Positions 1-6,214 of a DNA stretch of 10,945 bases are shown in pieces. The translations under genes and the position numbers were made by a program. The notes below the pieces were generated by a model that saw only the letters and a program-made list of their open reading frames with translations, did not search any database and was not told where the DNA came from. Source of the DNA: Gammaproteobacteria bacterium (GTDB lineage Bacteria; Pseudomonadota; Gammaproteobacteria; Pseudomonadales; Halomonadaceae). The stretch is from the NCBI GenBank assembly GCA_023485185.1, contig JAMCZP010000095.1:1-10945 (forward strand), in the 5' to 3' direction. Every line of letters begins with the position of its first letter. Within the stretch, counting starts at the first letter, position 1.

Positions 1-261
1 GCACCTGAACCACTATGGGAAGCGGCTCGACGTTTAGGCGTTGCACCCGAACAGTGCTGGTATATCGGGGATCATGTACGCGATATGCAGGCCGCCGCGG
101 CAGCCGGAATGACGGCAGTAGCCGTAGGCTATGGCTATATCAGCGAAGAAGATAACTATCAGCAGTGGCCAGCAGATCTATGGTTTGAGGAGTGTCAGCA
201 ATTGGTCGATGCCCTGGCCGCTTTTAGCCAAGAGCCAAGTGAAACAGGACATCTGGTTTAA
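1..261 (+). CDS. mupP: HAD-family phosphatase, C-terminal fragment (probable MupP, N-acetylmuramate 6-phosphate phosphatase)
   Basis: An open frame enters from the left edge and ends at a TAA, giving the last 86 residues of a protein whose start lies outside the window. HAD motif IV is visible as GD at fragment residues 23-24 with a second Asp at 28 (IGDHVRDMQAA), the Mg2+-binding aspartates of the phosphoglycolate phosphatase-like branch. The first residues (APEPL) look like the stretch just after the motif III lysine. The tail GYGYI..EDN...W.AD resembles, from memory, Pseudomonas MupP, which removes phosphate from MurNAc-6-P in cell-wall recycling. In Pseudomonas mupP lies next to a YciK-type dehydrogenase gene, as here, but here the two genes converge with 31 bases between their stops. 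Phosphoglycolate phosphatase (Gph) is the main alternative. The HAD assignment is secure; the exact substrate is inferred. Confidence 0.72.
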   Translation, partial: APEPLWEAARRLGVAPEQCWYIGDHVRDMQAAAAAGMTAVAVGYGYISEEDNYQQWPADLWFEECQQLVDALAAFSQEPSETGHLV

Positions 262-292
262 TTGGCCGCACCCCTGCCGCTAACGTATCTAT

Positions 293-1054
293 CTACACCT
301 TTGGCGGCTGGGCATCTAACTTCTGACCGCTTGTGCCAGCACTATCAGGCCCCATTAACCACAGGTATGTGGGCATAATGTCTTCGGGTGTCCGCAGTGT
401 GAAAGGGTCTTCGCCAGGGTAAGCCGTGCGTCGCATTTGAGTACGCGTAGCACCGGGGTTTAATGTATTGACACGAATATTGGGTTGATTCGCCAATTCA
501 TCGGCCAATACTTCAACAAACCCTTCGGTGGCAAACTTAGAAACAGAGTAAGCGCCCCAATAAGCACGCCCTTTGCGCCCAACACTTGATGAGGTAAAAA
601 TCACCGACGCATCTTCAGACTCTTGAAGTAGCGGTAACAGCGCCTGGGTCATCCAAATGGGGCCATTAATATTAACCTGCATGACCTGCTGCCATAGTTC
701 AGGATTATATTGCTCAAACGGCGTAATACGGCCTAACAGCCCCGCGTTATGTAACAGCCCGTCTAAACGCCCAAACTCTTTATCCAGCGTTTCGGCCATA
801 TCATGAAAATCTTTAAGCGTGGCACCTTCAAAGTTAAGCGGAAAAATGGCGGGCTGAGGCCCTCCTGCCGCTTCAATCTCATCATACACGCGTTCTAATT
901 TGGCAATAGTGCGCCCCAATAGAATCACGGTTGCCCCATGCTGGGCATAGCTCAATGCTGCCGCACGGCCAATCCCTTCCCCTGCGCCGGTTACCAACAC
1001 GATGCGATTTTCCAATAGGTTGGGCGCTGGTTGATAGTCGATCTTGCAGCTCAT
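293..1054 (-). CDS. yciK: YciK-family short-chain dehydrogenase/reductase
   Basis: A 253-residue classical short-chain dehydrogenase, about the length of E. coli YciK. The Rossmann nucleotide-binding motif TGAGEGIG is at residues 22-29, the NAG motif at 103-105 and the structural Asn at 128. The catalytic set is Ser156, Tyr169 and Lys173 (YSVSK). YciK hallmarks include LLHNAGLLG, FTSSSVGR, WGAY.VSKFATEG and the late TPEDIMPTYLWLMG. The family probably uses NADP(H); its physiological substrate is not established. I chose the ATG at 1052-1054, which is preceded by a strong AAGGAA ribosome site six bases away and gives MSCKIDYQPAPNLL, matching the family N-terminus. A TTG start 18 bases upstream is possible but lacks such a site. 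The gene lies 24 bases after the cpoB stop on the same strand, so it is probably the last gene of the tol-pal transcript. Confidence 0.9.
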   Translation of the reverse strand: MSCKIDYQPAPNLLENRIVLVTGAGEGIGRAAALSYAQHGATVILLGRTIAKLERVYDEIEAAGGPQPAIFPLNFEGATLKDFHDMAETLDKEFGRLDGLLHNAGLLGRITPFEQYNPELWQQVMQVNINGPIWMTQALLPLLQESEDASVIFTSSSVGRKGRAYWGAYSVSKFATEGFVEVLADELANQPNIRVNTLNPGATRTQMRRTAYPGEDPFTLRTPEDIMPTYLWLMGPDSAGTSGQKLDAQPPKV

Positions 1055-1059
1055 GCTGA

Positions 1060-1065
1060 TTCCTT
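1060..1065 (-). promoter_or_regulatory. Ribosome binding site of yciK
   Basis: AAGGAA on the minus strand, followed by five bases and the ATG at 1054. It decides between this start and an upstream TTG and shows that yciK is translated independently although it closely follows cpoB. Confidence 0.7.
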
Positions 1066-1078
1066 GAAGCAAAAATTA

Positions 1079-1873
1079 TTAACTCGCTGATTGGCGTAAG
1101 AAGTCATTAGCTAAGCCAGCAGCGCTACTCTGCGGGTAATCATCGCGCACTTGCTCTAACAGTTCACGGCTCCGCTCAGCCTCGCCTTGACGCGCCTTCA
1201 CTAGCCCCAATTTGTAGAGAGCATCGGGTACTTTACTGCTACCGCTATACTCTTCGATAACGCGGCTAAAGGCTTGGTCAGCCTCGTCTAAGTCGCCTTC
1301 TGCAGCGTATAACTCGCCCAACCAATAGTGCCCATTGGCCGTTAAGCTAGTATCCGGGTGCGCAGAGACAAACCCTTCAAACGCTGCAATGGCCTCGTCA
1401 AAACGGCGCGCTTGAACATGCGCGAAAGCAGCTTGGTAATCTGCCTGAGCATCTTCACTGACATTTCTAGTCGAGGGCGCATTTACCACTTGCTCCGCCG
1501 CTGCCGGTTCGACGGCGGGGGTCGACTGCTCAATCTGAGATGGCCCACTACTCATTAGCCGATCCTCAATATCGAGGTACTGCTGTTGAGACTGGCGCCG
1601 AAGCTGCTCAAGCTGATGGCGTAGTTCTTCGATCTGGCCACGCAACTGCTGGATTTCCTGACTATGCTCTTCTACCTGATTAAACAGCACCAGATTGCCG
1701 CTAGACGCCTCTTGGCGTTGCGTCTGCTCATAGAAACTACTGCTGGAAGAGTTAGATAAATCTTGAACAAGTGGTTGCTGAGCAGCGGTTGTTAGAGGCA
1801 ATACGGACAGCGGGAGCACTAAGGCTCCCGCACCGCACAGCCTCTCAAAGTAACGTTTGAGACTGTGATTCAT
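1079..1873 (-). CDS. cpoB: CpoB (YbgF), periplasmic coordinator of Tol-Pal and cell-wall synthesis
   Basis: A 264-residue exported protein. Residues 1-31 form a signal peptide (MNHSLKRYF, a hydrophobic stretch, then TTAA before QQ). A coiled coil rich in Gln, Glu, Arg and Leu spans roughly 70-115 (FNQVEEHSQEIQQL onward); this is the trimerising region that contacts TolA in the E. coli protein. A Ser/Ala/Pro-rich linker follows. From about residue 145 to the end come three TPR-like repeats, recognisable as DYQAAF..V.ARRFDEAI, HYWLGELYAAEGDLDEA and DALYKLGLVKARQGE. In E. coli CpoB couples outer-membrane constriction by Tol-Pal to PBP1B activity. The ATG at 1871-1873 is chosen because it starts a proper signal peptide and has GGAG five bases upstream; a longer frame up to 1921 would spoil the signal peptide. 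The gene ends with tandem TAATAA stops. It is the usual last member of the tol-pal cluster. Confidence 0.94.
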   Translation of the reverse strand: MNHSLKRYFERLCGAGALVLPLSVLPLTTAAQQPLVQDLSNSSSSSFYEQTQRQEASSGNLVLFNQVEEHSQEIQQLRGQIEELRHQLEQLRRQSQQQYLDIEDRLMSSGPSQIEQSTPAVEPAAAEQVVNAPSTRNVSEDAQADYQAAFAHVQARRFDEAIAAFEGFVSAHPDTSLTANGHYWLGELYAAEGDLDEADQAFSRVIEEYSGSSKVPDALYKLGLVKARQGEAERSRELLEQVRDDYPQSSAAGLANDFLRQSAS

Positions 1874-1878
1874 GATGA

Positions 1879-1882
1879 CTCC
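1879..1882 (-). promoter_or_regulatory. Ribosome binding site of cpoB
   Basis: GGAG on the minus strand, five bases before the ATG at 1873. It supports the short start that leaves an intact signal peptide. Confidence 0.6.
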
Positions 1883-1890
1883 ATTGATAA

Positions 1891-1918
1891 AGTTCGGCGC
1901 ACCAAGGCACGCCGAACT
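1891..1918 (-). promoter_or_regulatory. Stem-loop between pal and cpoB, possible attenuator or mRNA processing hairpin
   Basis: Perfect 9-bp arms AGTTCGGCG and CGCCGAACT enclose a 10-base loop. The hairpin lies 17 bases after the pal stop and just ahead of the cpoB ribosome site. In the mRNA sense it is followed by TTTATC, too weak a U-run for a full terminator. It could act as a leaky terminator, or as a block to 3' decay that keeps pal mRNA more abundant than cpoB mRNA. The structure is seen directly; its role is inferred. Confidence 0.55.
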
Positions 1919-1920
1919 CA

Positions 1921-1947
1921 TCAGTAGTTAAATGCTCAGTAGTTAAA
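1921..1947 (-). repeat. 12-bp direct repeat duplicating the pal C-terminal codons and stop
   Basis: The 12-mer TTTAACTACTGA occurs twice on the minus strand with three bases between (1936-1947 and 1921-1932). The first copy is the end of pal (Phe-Asn-Tyr-stop); the second lies in the gap in the same frame. It looks like a 15-bp tandem duplication that left a spare copy of the pal end. Confidence 0.8.
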
Positions 1948-2481
1948 CACAACACGACGGTTCTGAGAGTATGCACTCTCATCCTGGCCGCTGACTGCCG
2001 GACGCTCTTCGCCGTAGCTAACAACACTCATTTGTGATGATGATACGCCTTGAGTATTTAAGAAACGACGAACCGCTCCAGCACGACGTTCACCCAGTGC
2101 CATGTTGTATTCACGTGTGCCACGCTCATCCGTATGCCCATGAAGAACGACTTGAGCATTCGGATTGGCACGCAAATAACGCGCATGAGCCATCACAACA
2201 GACTCATACTGGCTGCTGATGGTGTCGCGGTCAAAATCAAAATAAATGGTGCGAACTTCAGGAATGCGTGAGTCGGCCTGCTGACCAGCGCCTGACCCAG
2301 TACCTGTAGTAGAACCATACTGGCTACCAGTACCTACGCCTGAGGTACCAGTACCCGTAGTGCTGCCATCCTGGCTACCGTAAGAGTCACCGTCCTGGGT
2401 TCCGCCGGTGCTGGAACAGCCCGCGATTACTACGATTGATAACGCTGCTGCTAATGAGCGAGCCAACGGTTTAATTTGCAT
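1936..2481 (-). CDS. pal: Pal, peptidoglycan-associated outer-membrane lipoprotein
   Basis: A 181-residue lipoprotein. The N-terminus MQIKPLARS plus a hydrophobic stretch ends in the lipobox IAGC with the lipidated Cys at 22; Ser at +2 fits outer-membrane sorting. Residues 23-71 are a low-complexity Gly/Ser/Thr/Gln linker with an internal repeat. An OmpA-like peptidoglycan-binding domain covers about 75-181: IYFDFDRD near 79-86, then HTDERGTREYNMALGERRA with the diaminopimelate-binding Asp118 and Arg133, ending QNRRVVFNY. Pal anchors the outer membrane to peptidoglycan and is remobilised by TolB and TolA during division. The ATG at 2479-2481 is chosen for its AAGGAG site and the lipoprotein signal; the frame open to 2556 would add a non-signal leader. 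It lies 53 bases after tolB. Confidence 0.97.
   Translation of the reverse strand: MQIKPLARSLAAALSIVVIAGCSSTGGTQDGDSYGSQDGSTTGTGTSGVGTGSQYGSTTGTGSGAGQQADSRIPEVRTIYFDFDRDTISSQYESVVMAHARYLRANPNAQVVLHGHTDERGTREYNMALGERRAGAVRRFLNTQGVSSSQMSVVSYGEERPAVSGQDESAYSQNRRVVFNY
2296..2379 (-). repeat. Imperfect internal repeat in the Pal linker
   Basis: The peptide GSQDGSTTGTG at Pal residues 35-45 recurs as GSQYGSTTGTG at 52-62, a 17-residue (51-bp) period. The 33-base copies at 2347-2379 and 2296-2328 are clearly related but not identical. The linker joins the lipid anchor to the peptidoglycan-binding domain, so copy number would change its reach. Confidence 0.65.
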
Positions 2482-2488
2482 AATCAGA

Positions 2489-2494
2489 CTCCTT
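2489..2494 (-). promoter_or_regulatory. Ribosome binding site of pal
   Basis: A near-consensus AAGGAG, seven bases before the ATG at 2481. It fixes the pal start and fits the high expression expected for Pal. Confidence 0.75.
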
Positions 2495-2530
2495 GCCTGA
2501 AAACTAAAAATTTCGATGTTAATCAGTTTA

Positions 2531-2547
2531 GTTCTTAATTTAAGAAC
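2531..2547 (-). repeat. 17-bp palindrome spanning the tolB stop codon
   Basis: Perfect 8-bp arms GTTCTTAA and TTAAGAAC flank one central base; the tolB TAA (2535-2537) lies inside. Its AU-rich composition makes a weak RNA hairpin, so an operator or a chance palindrome under coding constraint are alternatives. No U-run follows on the transcribed strand. Confidence 0.6.
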
Positions 2548-3821
2548 GGTGACCAAGCTGGATCACGTACATCACCTTGCGCTGATGGCAGTCTAAATGA
2601 TGAGCGACCATCGGCAGAAACAGCGCTAAGTACCCCGCTGCCCCCTTGTTGGGTAGCGAAGATTACCATGGTCCCGTTCGGTGCAACACTAGGAGATTCA
2701 TCTCTTGTTGATTCACTCAGAACCACTAAGCGATTACCGCTGAGATCTTGCCTTGCCACTTGGTAACCACGATCGGAACGGTGCACCAAAAATATCTGTT
2801 CGCCATCGGGTGAATAGCGCCCACGAGCATTGTAATTACCGGTAAATGTTAGACGTTGCGCCTCTCCGCCGCCTAATGTGTACTGATAAAGCTGAGGCCC
2901 ACCGCTACGATCTGACGTAAAGAGGAGGCTGCGGCCATCTGGCGACCATGCTGGCTCAGTATCGATGCTGTTGCTTTGTGTCACTCGCTCAACCGAACGA
3001 CTGCCAACATCCATAATGTAAATTTCTGGCTGCCCATCTTTCGACAGTGACATGGCAATGCGTCGGCCATCCGGTGACCAAGAAGGTGCACCATTGATTC
3101 CATCGAAAGAGGTCGCTTGAACGCGCTGTCCAGTGGCGACATCCTGGATATAGATGGCAGGTCGTTCGGTTTCAAATGAAACATAAGCAAGCTTTGTACC
3201 ATCAGGTGACCATGAGGGAGACATAATGGGCTGGTCAGAGGTTAAAACTTGCTCGCTACGACGGCCATCAGCATCGGCAACGTATAAACCAAACTGCATG
3301 CTGTCGCCTACACCTTGTGCGGTGACATAAGCAATTTTTGTTGAAAATGCGCCACGAATATCTGTGATTGCTTCAAAAATTTGATCACTAATGTAATGCG
3401 CTGCACCACGCAAGTCATTCTGGCTTACCGTAACAGTCTCGCCAATGATTCTACGCTGGCCGCTAATATCCATCAGCTCAAACTGCAGTTGATAGCCTCC
3501 GCCCGTTTGCTCGGCCCGACCCACCACGAGGTAGCGCACATCTAGTGAACGCCATGTACCGAACTGAACATCGTCAGATTGGCTCGGCTGTTCAAACATA
3601 GCGCTGCGCGCCAAAGGATTAAAGTAGCCGCTGCGCTCAAGATTATCTTGGATAATTTGAGCAACGTCTTCCGGCATTCCTTCAGAACCAGCAAATGGGA
3701 CAACCCCAATAGGCAACGCTTGATCGCTGCCCCGGGTGATCTCAATCGTTAAATTTGCACTCGCGACACTGCTGACAAACAGCAGCACACAGAATAGCCA
3801 TATCTTGCTAAAGCTTTGCAT
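2535..3821 (-). CDS. tolB: TolB, periplasmic beta-propeller of the Tol-Pal system
   Basis: A 428-residue exported protein, the usual TolB length. Residues 1-22 are a signal peptide (hydrophobic core, then VASA before NLTIEITRG). The amino-terminal domain runs to about 160 (IGVVPFAGS near 38-46, YLVVGRAE near 97-104). The rest is a six-bladed propeller with the blade marker WSPDG at about 204-208, 248-252 and 292-296, YSPDG at 336-340, a degenerate VAPNG at 379-383 and a final AWSPF at 422-426. TolB binds Pal and, through its N-terminal TolA box, TolA; the early mature segment is where that box lies. The ATG shares one base with the tolA stop (TGATG) and has GGGGGA nine bases upstream, so translation is probably coupled to tolA. 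The pal gene follows after 53 bases. Confidence 0.97.
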   Translation of the reverse strand: MQSFSKIWLFCVLLFVSSVASANLTIEITRGSDQALPIGVVPFAGSEGMPEDVAQIIQDNLERSGYFNPLARSAMFEQPSQSDDVQFGTWRSLDVRYLVVGRAEQTGGGYQLQFELMDISGQRRIIGETVTVSQNDLRGAAHYISDQIFEAITDIRGAFSTKIAYVTAQGVGDSMQFGLYVADADGRRSEQVLTSDQPIMSPSWSPDGTKLAYVSFETERPAIYIQDVATGQRVQATSFDGINGAPSWSPDGRRIAMSLSKDGQPEIYIMDVGSRSVERVTQSNSIDTEPAWSPDGRSLLFTSDRSGGPQLYQYTLGGGEAQRLTFTGNYNARGRYSPDGEQIFLVHRSDRGYQVARQDLSGNRLVVLSESTRDESPSVAPNGTMVIFATQQGGSGVLSAVSADGRSSFRLPSAQGDVRDPAWSPFLN

Positions 3822-4990
3822 CAGCGAACATCCCCCGGGGTAAATCGCAGATTAAACTGACGTAAATTACGCTGCTGGTCGGCTGGTAAATCTCTCAATT
3901 CACCAAACGGTGCAGCATGTTCAACGGCCTGCATGACAGACCGATCAAAAGCACTATCGCCGCTTGATGAGACAATCGACGTTGCCAATAATTCTCCTGA
4001 TGGGCCTAATCGTACTTGTAGCGTAGCACTCATCGCGTCACTTGCACCTGGCGGAATAACCCATGCCTGCTCGACGGCACGACGCACAATATTGATAAAG
4101 CTGTTAGCTGCCTGTGCGGCTTGCTGAGCATTTGCTGCAGCTTCAGCTTCTCCTGCTAACTGCCGTTGCATAGCTGCTTCTGCCGCTTCCGCAGCTTGAC
4201 GCTGAGCTTCGGCTTCTCGCTGGCGTTGAGCCTCTGCTTCGGCTTCCCGCTGGCGCTGTGCCTCTGCTTCGGCTTCCCGCTGACGTTGGGCCTCTGCTTC
4301 GGCTTCCCGCTGACGTTGGGCCTCTGCTTCAGCCGCGGCTTCCCTTTCAGCCTCAGCTGCTGCTTCTGCCGCGGCTTCAGCCTCTCGCTGGCGTTGAGCT
4401 TCTGCTTCCGCCGCAGCTGCTGCCTCCGCTTCTCGTTGAGCTTCTGCTGCTTCCTGCTGGCGTTGCGCCTCTTCCACTTCGCGCTGGCGCTGCGCGGCGG
4501 CTTCAGCTTCGGCCTCTCGCTGCGCCGCCGCTGCCGCTTGCTGCTCAGCTAATTGAGCGGCCTCTTCGGCGCGACGCTGCGCATCTGCTTCAGCGGCTGT
4601 ACGTGCTGCCTCTAGCGCTTGAGCTTCTGCCGCAGCTGCAGCCTCAGCCGCTTCCGCTTGCTGTGCTGCTTCATCAGCGGCTTGCTGAGCGGCTTCTTCT
4701 GCAGCTTGCTGTTCACTAGCTAAAGGCTCATCGGGTGCTGCAGGTTCTGCAGGCGCTTCAGCGGGTGCATTCATTGCCGCCTGCTGTTCAGTGACCTGCT
4801 GAGCCTGATCGGTAAATGTCTCTGTGCTCACTAACGTTGCCTGAACAATAGACGAGCTGTCAGTTTCAGCAGTTCGACTTGGCAAGCTGACTAAACTAAA
4901 CACCACGATCAAGGCATGCACTGCTAACGCCAGAATGGTCGGCCATTTATAACCTACATCCTGAGGGTCACGAGACGTATTAACTGCCAT
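3821..4990 (-). CDS. tolA: TolA, inner-membrane-anchored force-transmitting protein
   Basis: 389 residues. A short cytoplasmic tail is followed by one membrane helix at about 16-36 (with His25). Residues 40-91 are a Pro/Ala/Glu-rich periplasmic linker. A very long Ala/Glu/Gln/Arg helix runs from about 92 to 290, and a TonB/TolA-like C-terminal domain covers about 296-389 ([16 protein letters not shown], then [17 protein letters not shown] and [11 protein letters not shown]). TolA is energised by TolQR and reaches through the periplasm to TolB, Pal and CpoB. I chose the ATG at 4988-4990: AAGGG overlapping the tolR stop lies ten bases upstream, leaving a 13-base gap. In-frame ATGs at 5011 and 5041 would overlap tolR and have weak sites. 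Odd points: apart from Lys15 the protein contains no lysine, and part of the helix is encoded by 30-bp tandem repeats. Confidence 0.93.
   Translation of the reverse strand: MAVNTSRDPQDVGYKWPTILALAVHALIVVFSLVSLPSRTAETDSSSIVQATLVSTETFTDQAQQVTEQQAAMNAPAEAPAEPAAPDEPLASEQQAAEEAAQQAADEAAQQAEAAEAAAAAEAQALEAARTAAEADAQRRAEEAAQLAEQQAAAAAQREAEAEAAAQRQREVEEAQRQQEAAEAQREAEAAAAAEAEAQRQREAEAAAEAAAEAEREAAAEAEAQRQREAEAEAQRQREAEAEAQRQREAEAEAQRQREAEAQRQAAEAAEAAMQRQLAGEAEAAANAQQAAQAANSFINIVRRAVEQAWVIPPGASDAMSATLQVRLGPSGELLATSIVSSSGDSAFDRSVMQAVEHAAPFGELRDLPADQQRNLRQFNLRFTPGDVR
4201..4320 (-). repeat. Four 30-bp tandem repeats in tolA
   Basis: Consecutive 30-base units at 4201-4230, 4231-4260, 4261-4290 and 4291-4320. 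The last two are identical; the others differ at a few positions. Each encodes a ten-residue unit of the type [10 protein letters not shown] in TolA, about residues 224-263. Related degenerate units flank the block. Expected to change copy number easily and to be prone to assembly collapse. Confidence 0.88.
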
Positions 4991-5000
4991 GTTCGCTTTG

Positions 5001-5005
5001 CCCTT
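5001..5005 (-). promoter_or_regulatory. Ribosome binding site of tolA
   Basis: AAGGG on the minus strand overlaps the tolR TAA stop and sits ten bases before the ATG at 4990. It is the reason for preferring that start over the upstream in-frame ATGs at 5011 and 5041. Confidence 0.5.
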
Positions 5006-5441
5006 ACCCATCTTGCGGCGGCTCAGAAAGCAGCCCCACATTAGCGACGCCCGCGCCTTGCAACGTGCTCATCAGCACCACAATCTGCCCATAAGGCACA
5101 TTACGGTCACCGCGCACCATGACGGGCGTACCAGGACGCTGCTGTAAAATCGCCACCACCCGTTGTGACATTTCATCTAGTGACACTAACGTTGAGTCTT
5201 CACCTAAGGTAATGAAGTACCCGCCGTCACGATCAACCGAGATCACTATCGGATCATTATCTTCCTGAGACTCAATAGGCTCAGAGGATACCTGTGGCAA
5301 CTCCACCTGTACGCCCTGGGTCAACATAGGAGCGGTAATCATAAAGATCACTAGCAGTACCAGCATGACGTCAATAAAGGGAACAACGTTAATTTCCCCC
5401 ATTGGCTTGCCTTTACCGCCACGATTGAACGGTCCTTGCAT
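5004..5441 (-). CDS. tolR: TolR, inner-membrane proton-motor subunit
   Basis: A 145-residue ExbD/TolR-family protein of normal length. A cytoplasmic tail (MQGPFNRGGKGKPMGEIN) precedes a single membrane helix at about 20-40, VPFIDVMLVLLVIFMITAP, with Asp24 as the essential proton-carrying aspartate. A periplasmic domain follows (about 60-140; IVISVDRDGGYFI, then VMVRGDRNVPYGQIVVLMSTLQGAG), which dimerises and contacts peptidoglycan in studied homologues. With TolQ it converts the proton gradient into motion of TolA. The ATG at 5439-5441 has GGGAG six bases upstream. The gene starts 11 bases after the tolQ stop. Confidence 0.97.
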   Translation of the reverse strand: MQGPFNRGGKGKPMGEINVVPFIDVMLVLLVIFMITAPMLTQGVQVELPQVSSEPIESQEDNDPIVISVDRDGGYFITLGEDSTLVSLDEMSQRVVAILQQRPGTPVMVRGDRNVPYGQIVVLMSTLQGAGVANVGLLSEPPQDG

Positions 5442-5452
5442 GACTGTCTCCC

Positions 5453-6148
5453 TTAGCTTGCGCTTGGCTTGCCGTCACGGCCTTGCAAATTACGGTGCAA
5501 GATAGCGTGAAACTCCTCGGCAAAATCTTCATATTTCCCGAGTAGTCGGGCAGCATCATTCGACAGTCGGTTGTAGAAAATAACCGCTGGAATAGCTGCA
5601 AAAAGCCCCATTGCCGTGGCGATTAACGCTTCCGCAATCCATGGCGCAACCGTTGCCAGGGTAGCCTGCTGAGTTAGAGAGAGCGCCTGGAATGACCCCA
5701 TAATCCCCCACACGGTACCAAACAGCCCAATGTAAGGGCTTGCAGAAGCAACTGTGGCCAAGAAGACTAGATGTATCGTTAAGCGATCCTCTTCTCGCGA
5801 CCAAGCCACCCGCATACTGCGCTGCACGCCCTCTAACACGGTGTCTGCGTCTCGTGTTTTTGGCATAAGGCGATTAAATTCGCGGAAGCCTGATTGAAAA
5901 ATATGCTCGGCACCGTGGCGCGGGTCATCGGCAGGTATTTCTCGATACAGCTCATTCAGGTCCACACCAGACCAAAAAGACTCTTCAAACTGGTTGTATT
6001 CTTGCTTGGCACGGCGTAGCGCAATACTGCGCTGAAAAATCACCACCCAAGAGAGGATCGAACCCACCACCAATAGCAGCATGACCAGCTGTACGACGGT
6101 GCTGGCACTCATTATCAGGTGGGGAATGGACATGGTGTTATCGTTCAC
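5453..6148 (-). CDS. tolQ: TolQ, inner-membrane proton-channel subunit
   Basis: 231 residues with the start chosen here. Three membrane helices are visible at about 17-37, 127-150 and 171-194. TM2 contains SPYIGLFGTVWGIM with Thr145; TM3 contains AEALIATAMGLFAAIPAV with Thr178. Both threonines fall at the same numbers as the channel residues of E. coli TolQ, which supports the start. A large cytoplasmic loop lies between TM1 and TM2 (FWSGVDL, then HIFQSGFREF). TolQ forms a ring around TolR helices and powers TolA. I chose GTG at 6146-6148 because GAGGG lies five bases upstream. Alternatives are ATG at 6160, TTG at 6163 and ATG at 6133, none with a clear ribosome site. The gap to ybgC is 58 bases and holds two small hairpins. 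Confidence 0.95.
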   Translation of the reverse strand: MNDNTMSIPHLIMSASTVVQLVMLLLVVGSILSWVVIFQRSIALRRAKQEYNQFEESFWSGVDLNELYREIPADDPRHGAEHIFQSGFREFNRLMPKTRDADTVLEGVQRSMRVAWSREEDRLTIHLVFLATVASASPYIGLFGTVWGIMGSFQALSLTQQATLATVAPWIAEALIATAMGLFAAIPAVIFYNRLSNDAARLLGKYEDFAEEFHAILHRNLQGRDGKPSAS

Positions 6149-6153
6149 AGGTG

Positions 6154-6158
6154 CCCTC
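6154..6158 (-). promoter_or_regulatory. Ribosome binding site deciding the tolQ start
   Basis: GAGGG on the minus strand, five bases before GTG at 6148. It is the only convincing ribosome site near the tolQ beginning, hence the choice of a GTG start over nearby ATG codons. Confidence 0.5.
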
Positions 6159-6172
6159 ATCAATCTATTAGG

Positions 6173-6187
6173 GTCGGTATTGCCGAC
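6173..6187 (-). promoter_or_regulatory. Small stem-loop before tolQ
   Basis: Arms GTCGG and CCGAC (5 bp) enclose five bases. It lies between the ybgC end and the tolQ ribosome site. No U-run follows, so it is not a terminator; its significance is uncertain. Confidence 0.3.
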
Positions 6188-6198
6188 GCAGTGAGTGA

Positions 6199-6214
6199 CC
6201 TCTTGGTTAAGAGG
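6199..6214 (-). promoter_or_regulatory. Stem-loop over the ybgC stop codon
   Basis: CCTCTT, a four-base loop AACC, then AAGAGG, with the ybgC TAA inside the structure. It is followed by TCACTC, so it does not look like a terminator. It may stabilise or process the mRNA between ybgC and tolQ. Confidence 0.4.

Noticed and set aside
262..292. Possible bidirectional terminator between the converging mupP-like gene and yciK
   Set aside because: The 31-base gap contains no inverted repeat with a T-run on either strand.
2981..3202. Alternative minus-strand frame inside tolB
   Set aside because: It is a shifted reading of the propeller repeats; the TolB frame is intact across it.
4166..4719. Long plus-strand open frames opposite tolA, one encoding a Leu/Phe/Cys-rich repeated, membrane-like protein
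   Set aside because: They are the antisense of the repetitive Ala/Glu/Gln/Arg helix of TolA. GC-rich repeats without stops on the opposite strand explain both frames; there is no ribosome site or family match.
5413..5804. Minus-strand frames overlapping tolQ and the tolR start
   Set aside because: Out-of-frame shadows of TolQ with no start signal and no recognisable domain.
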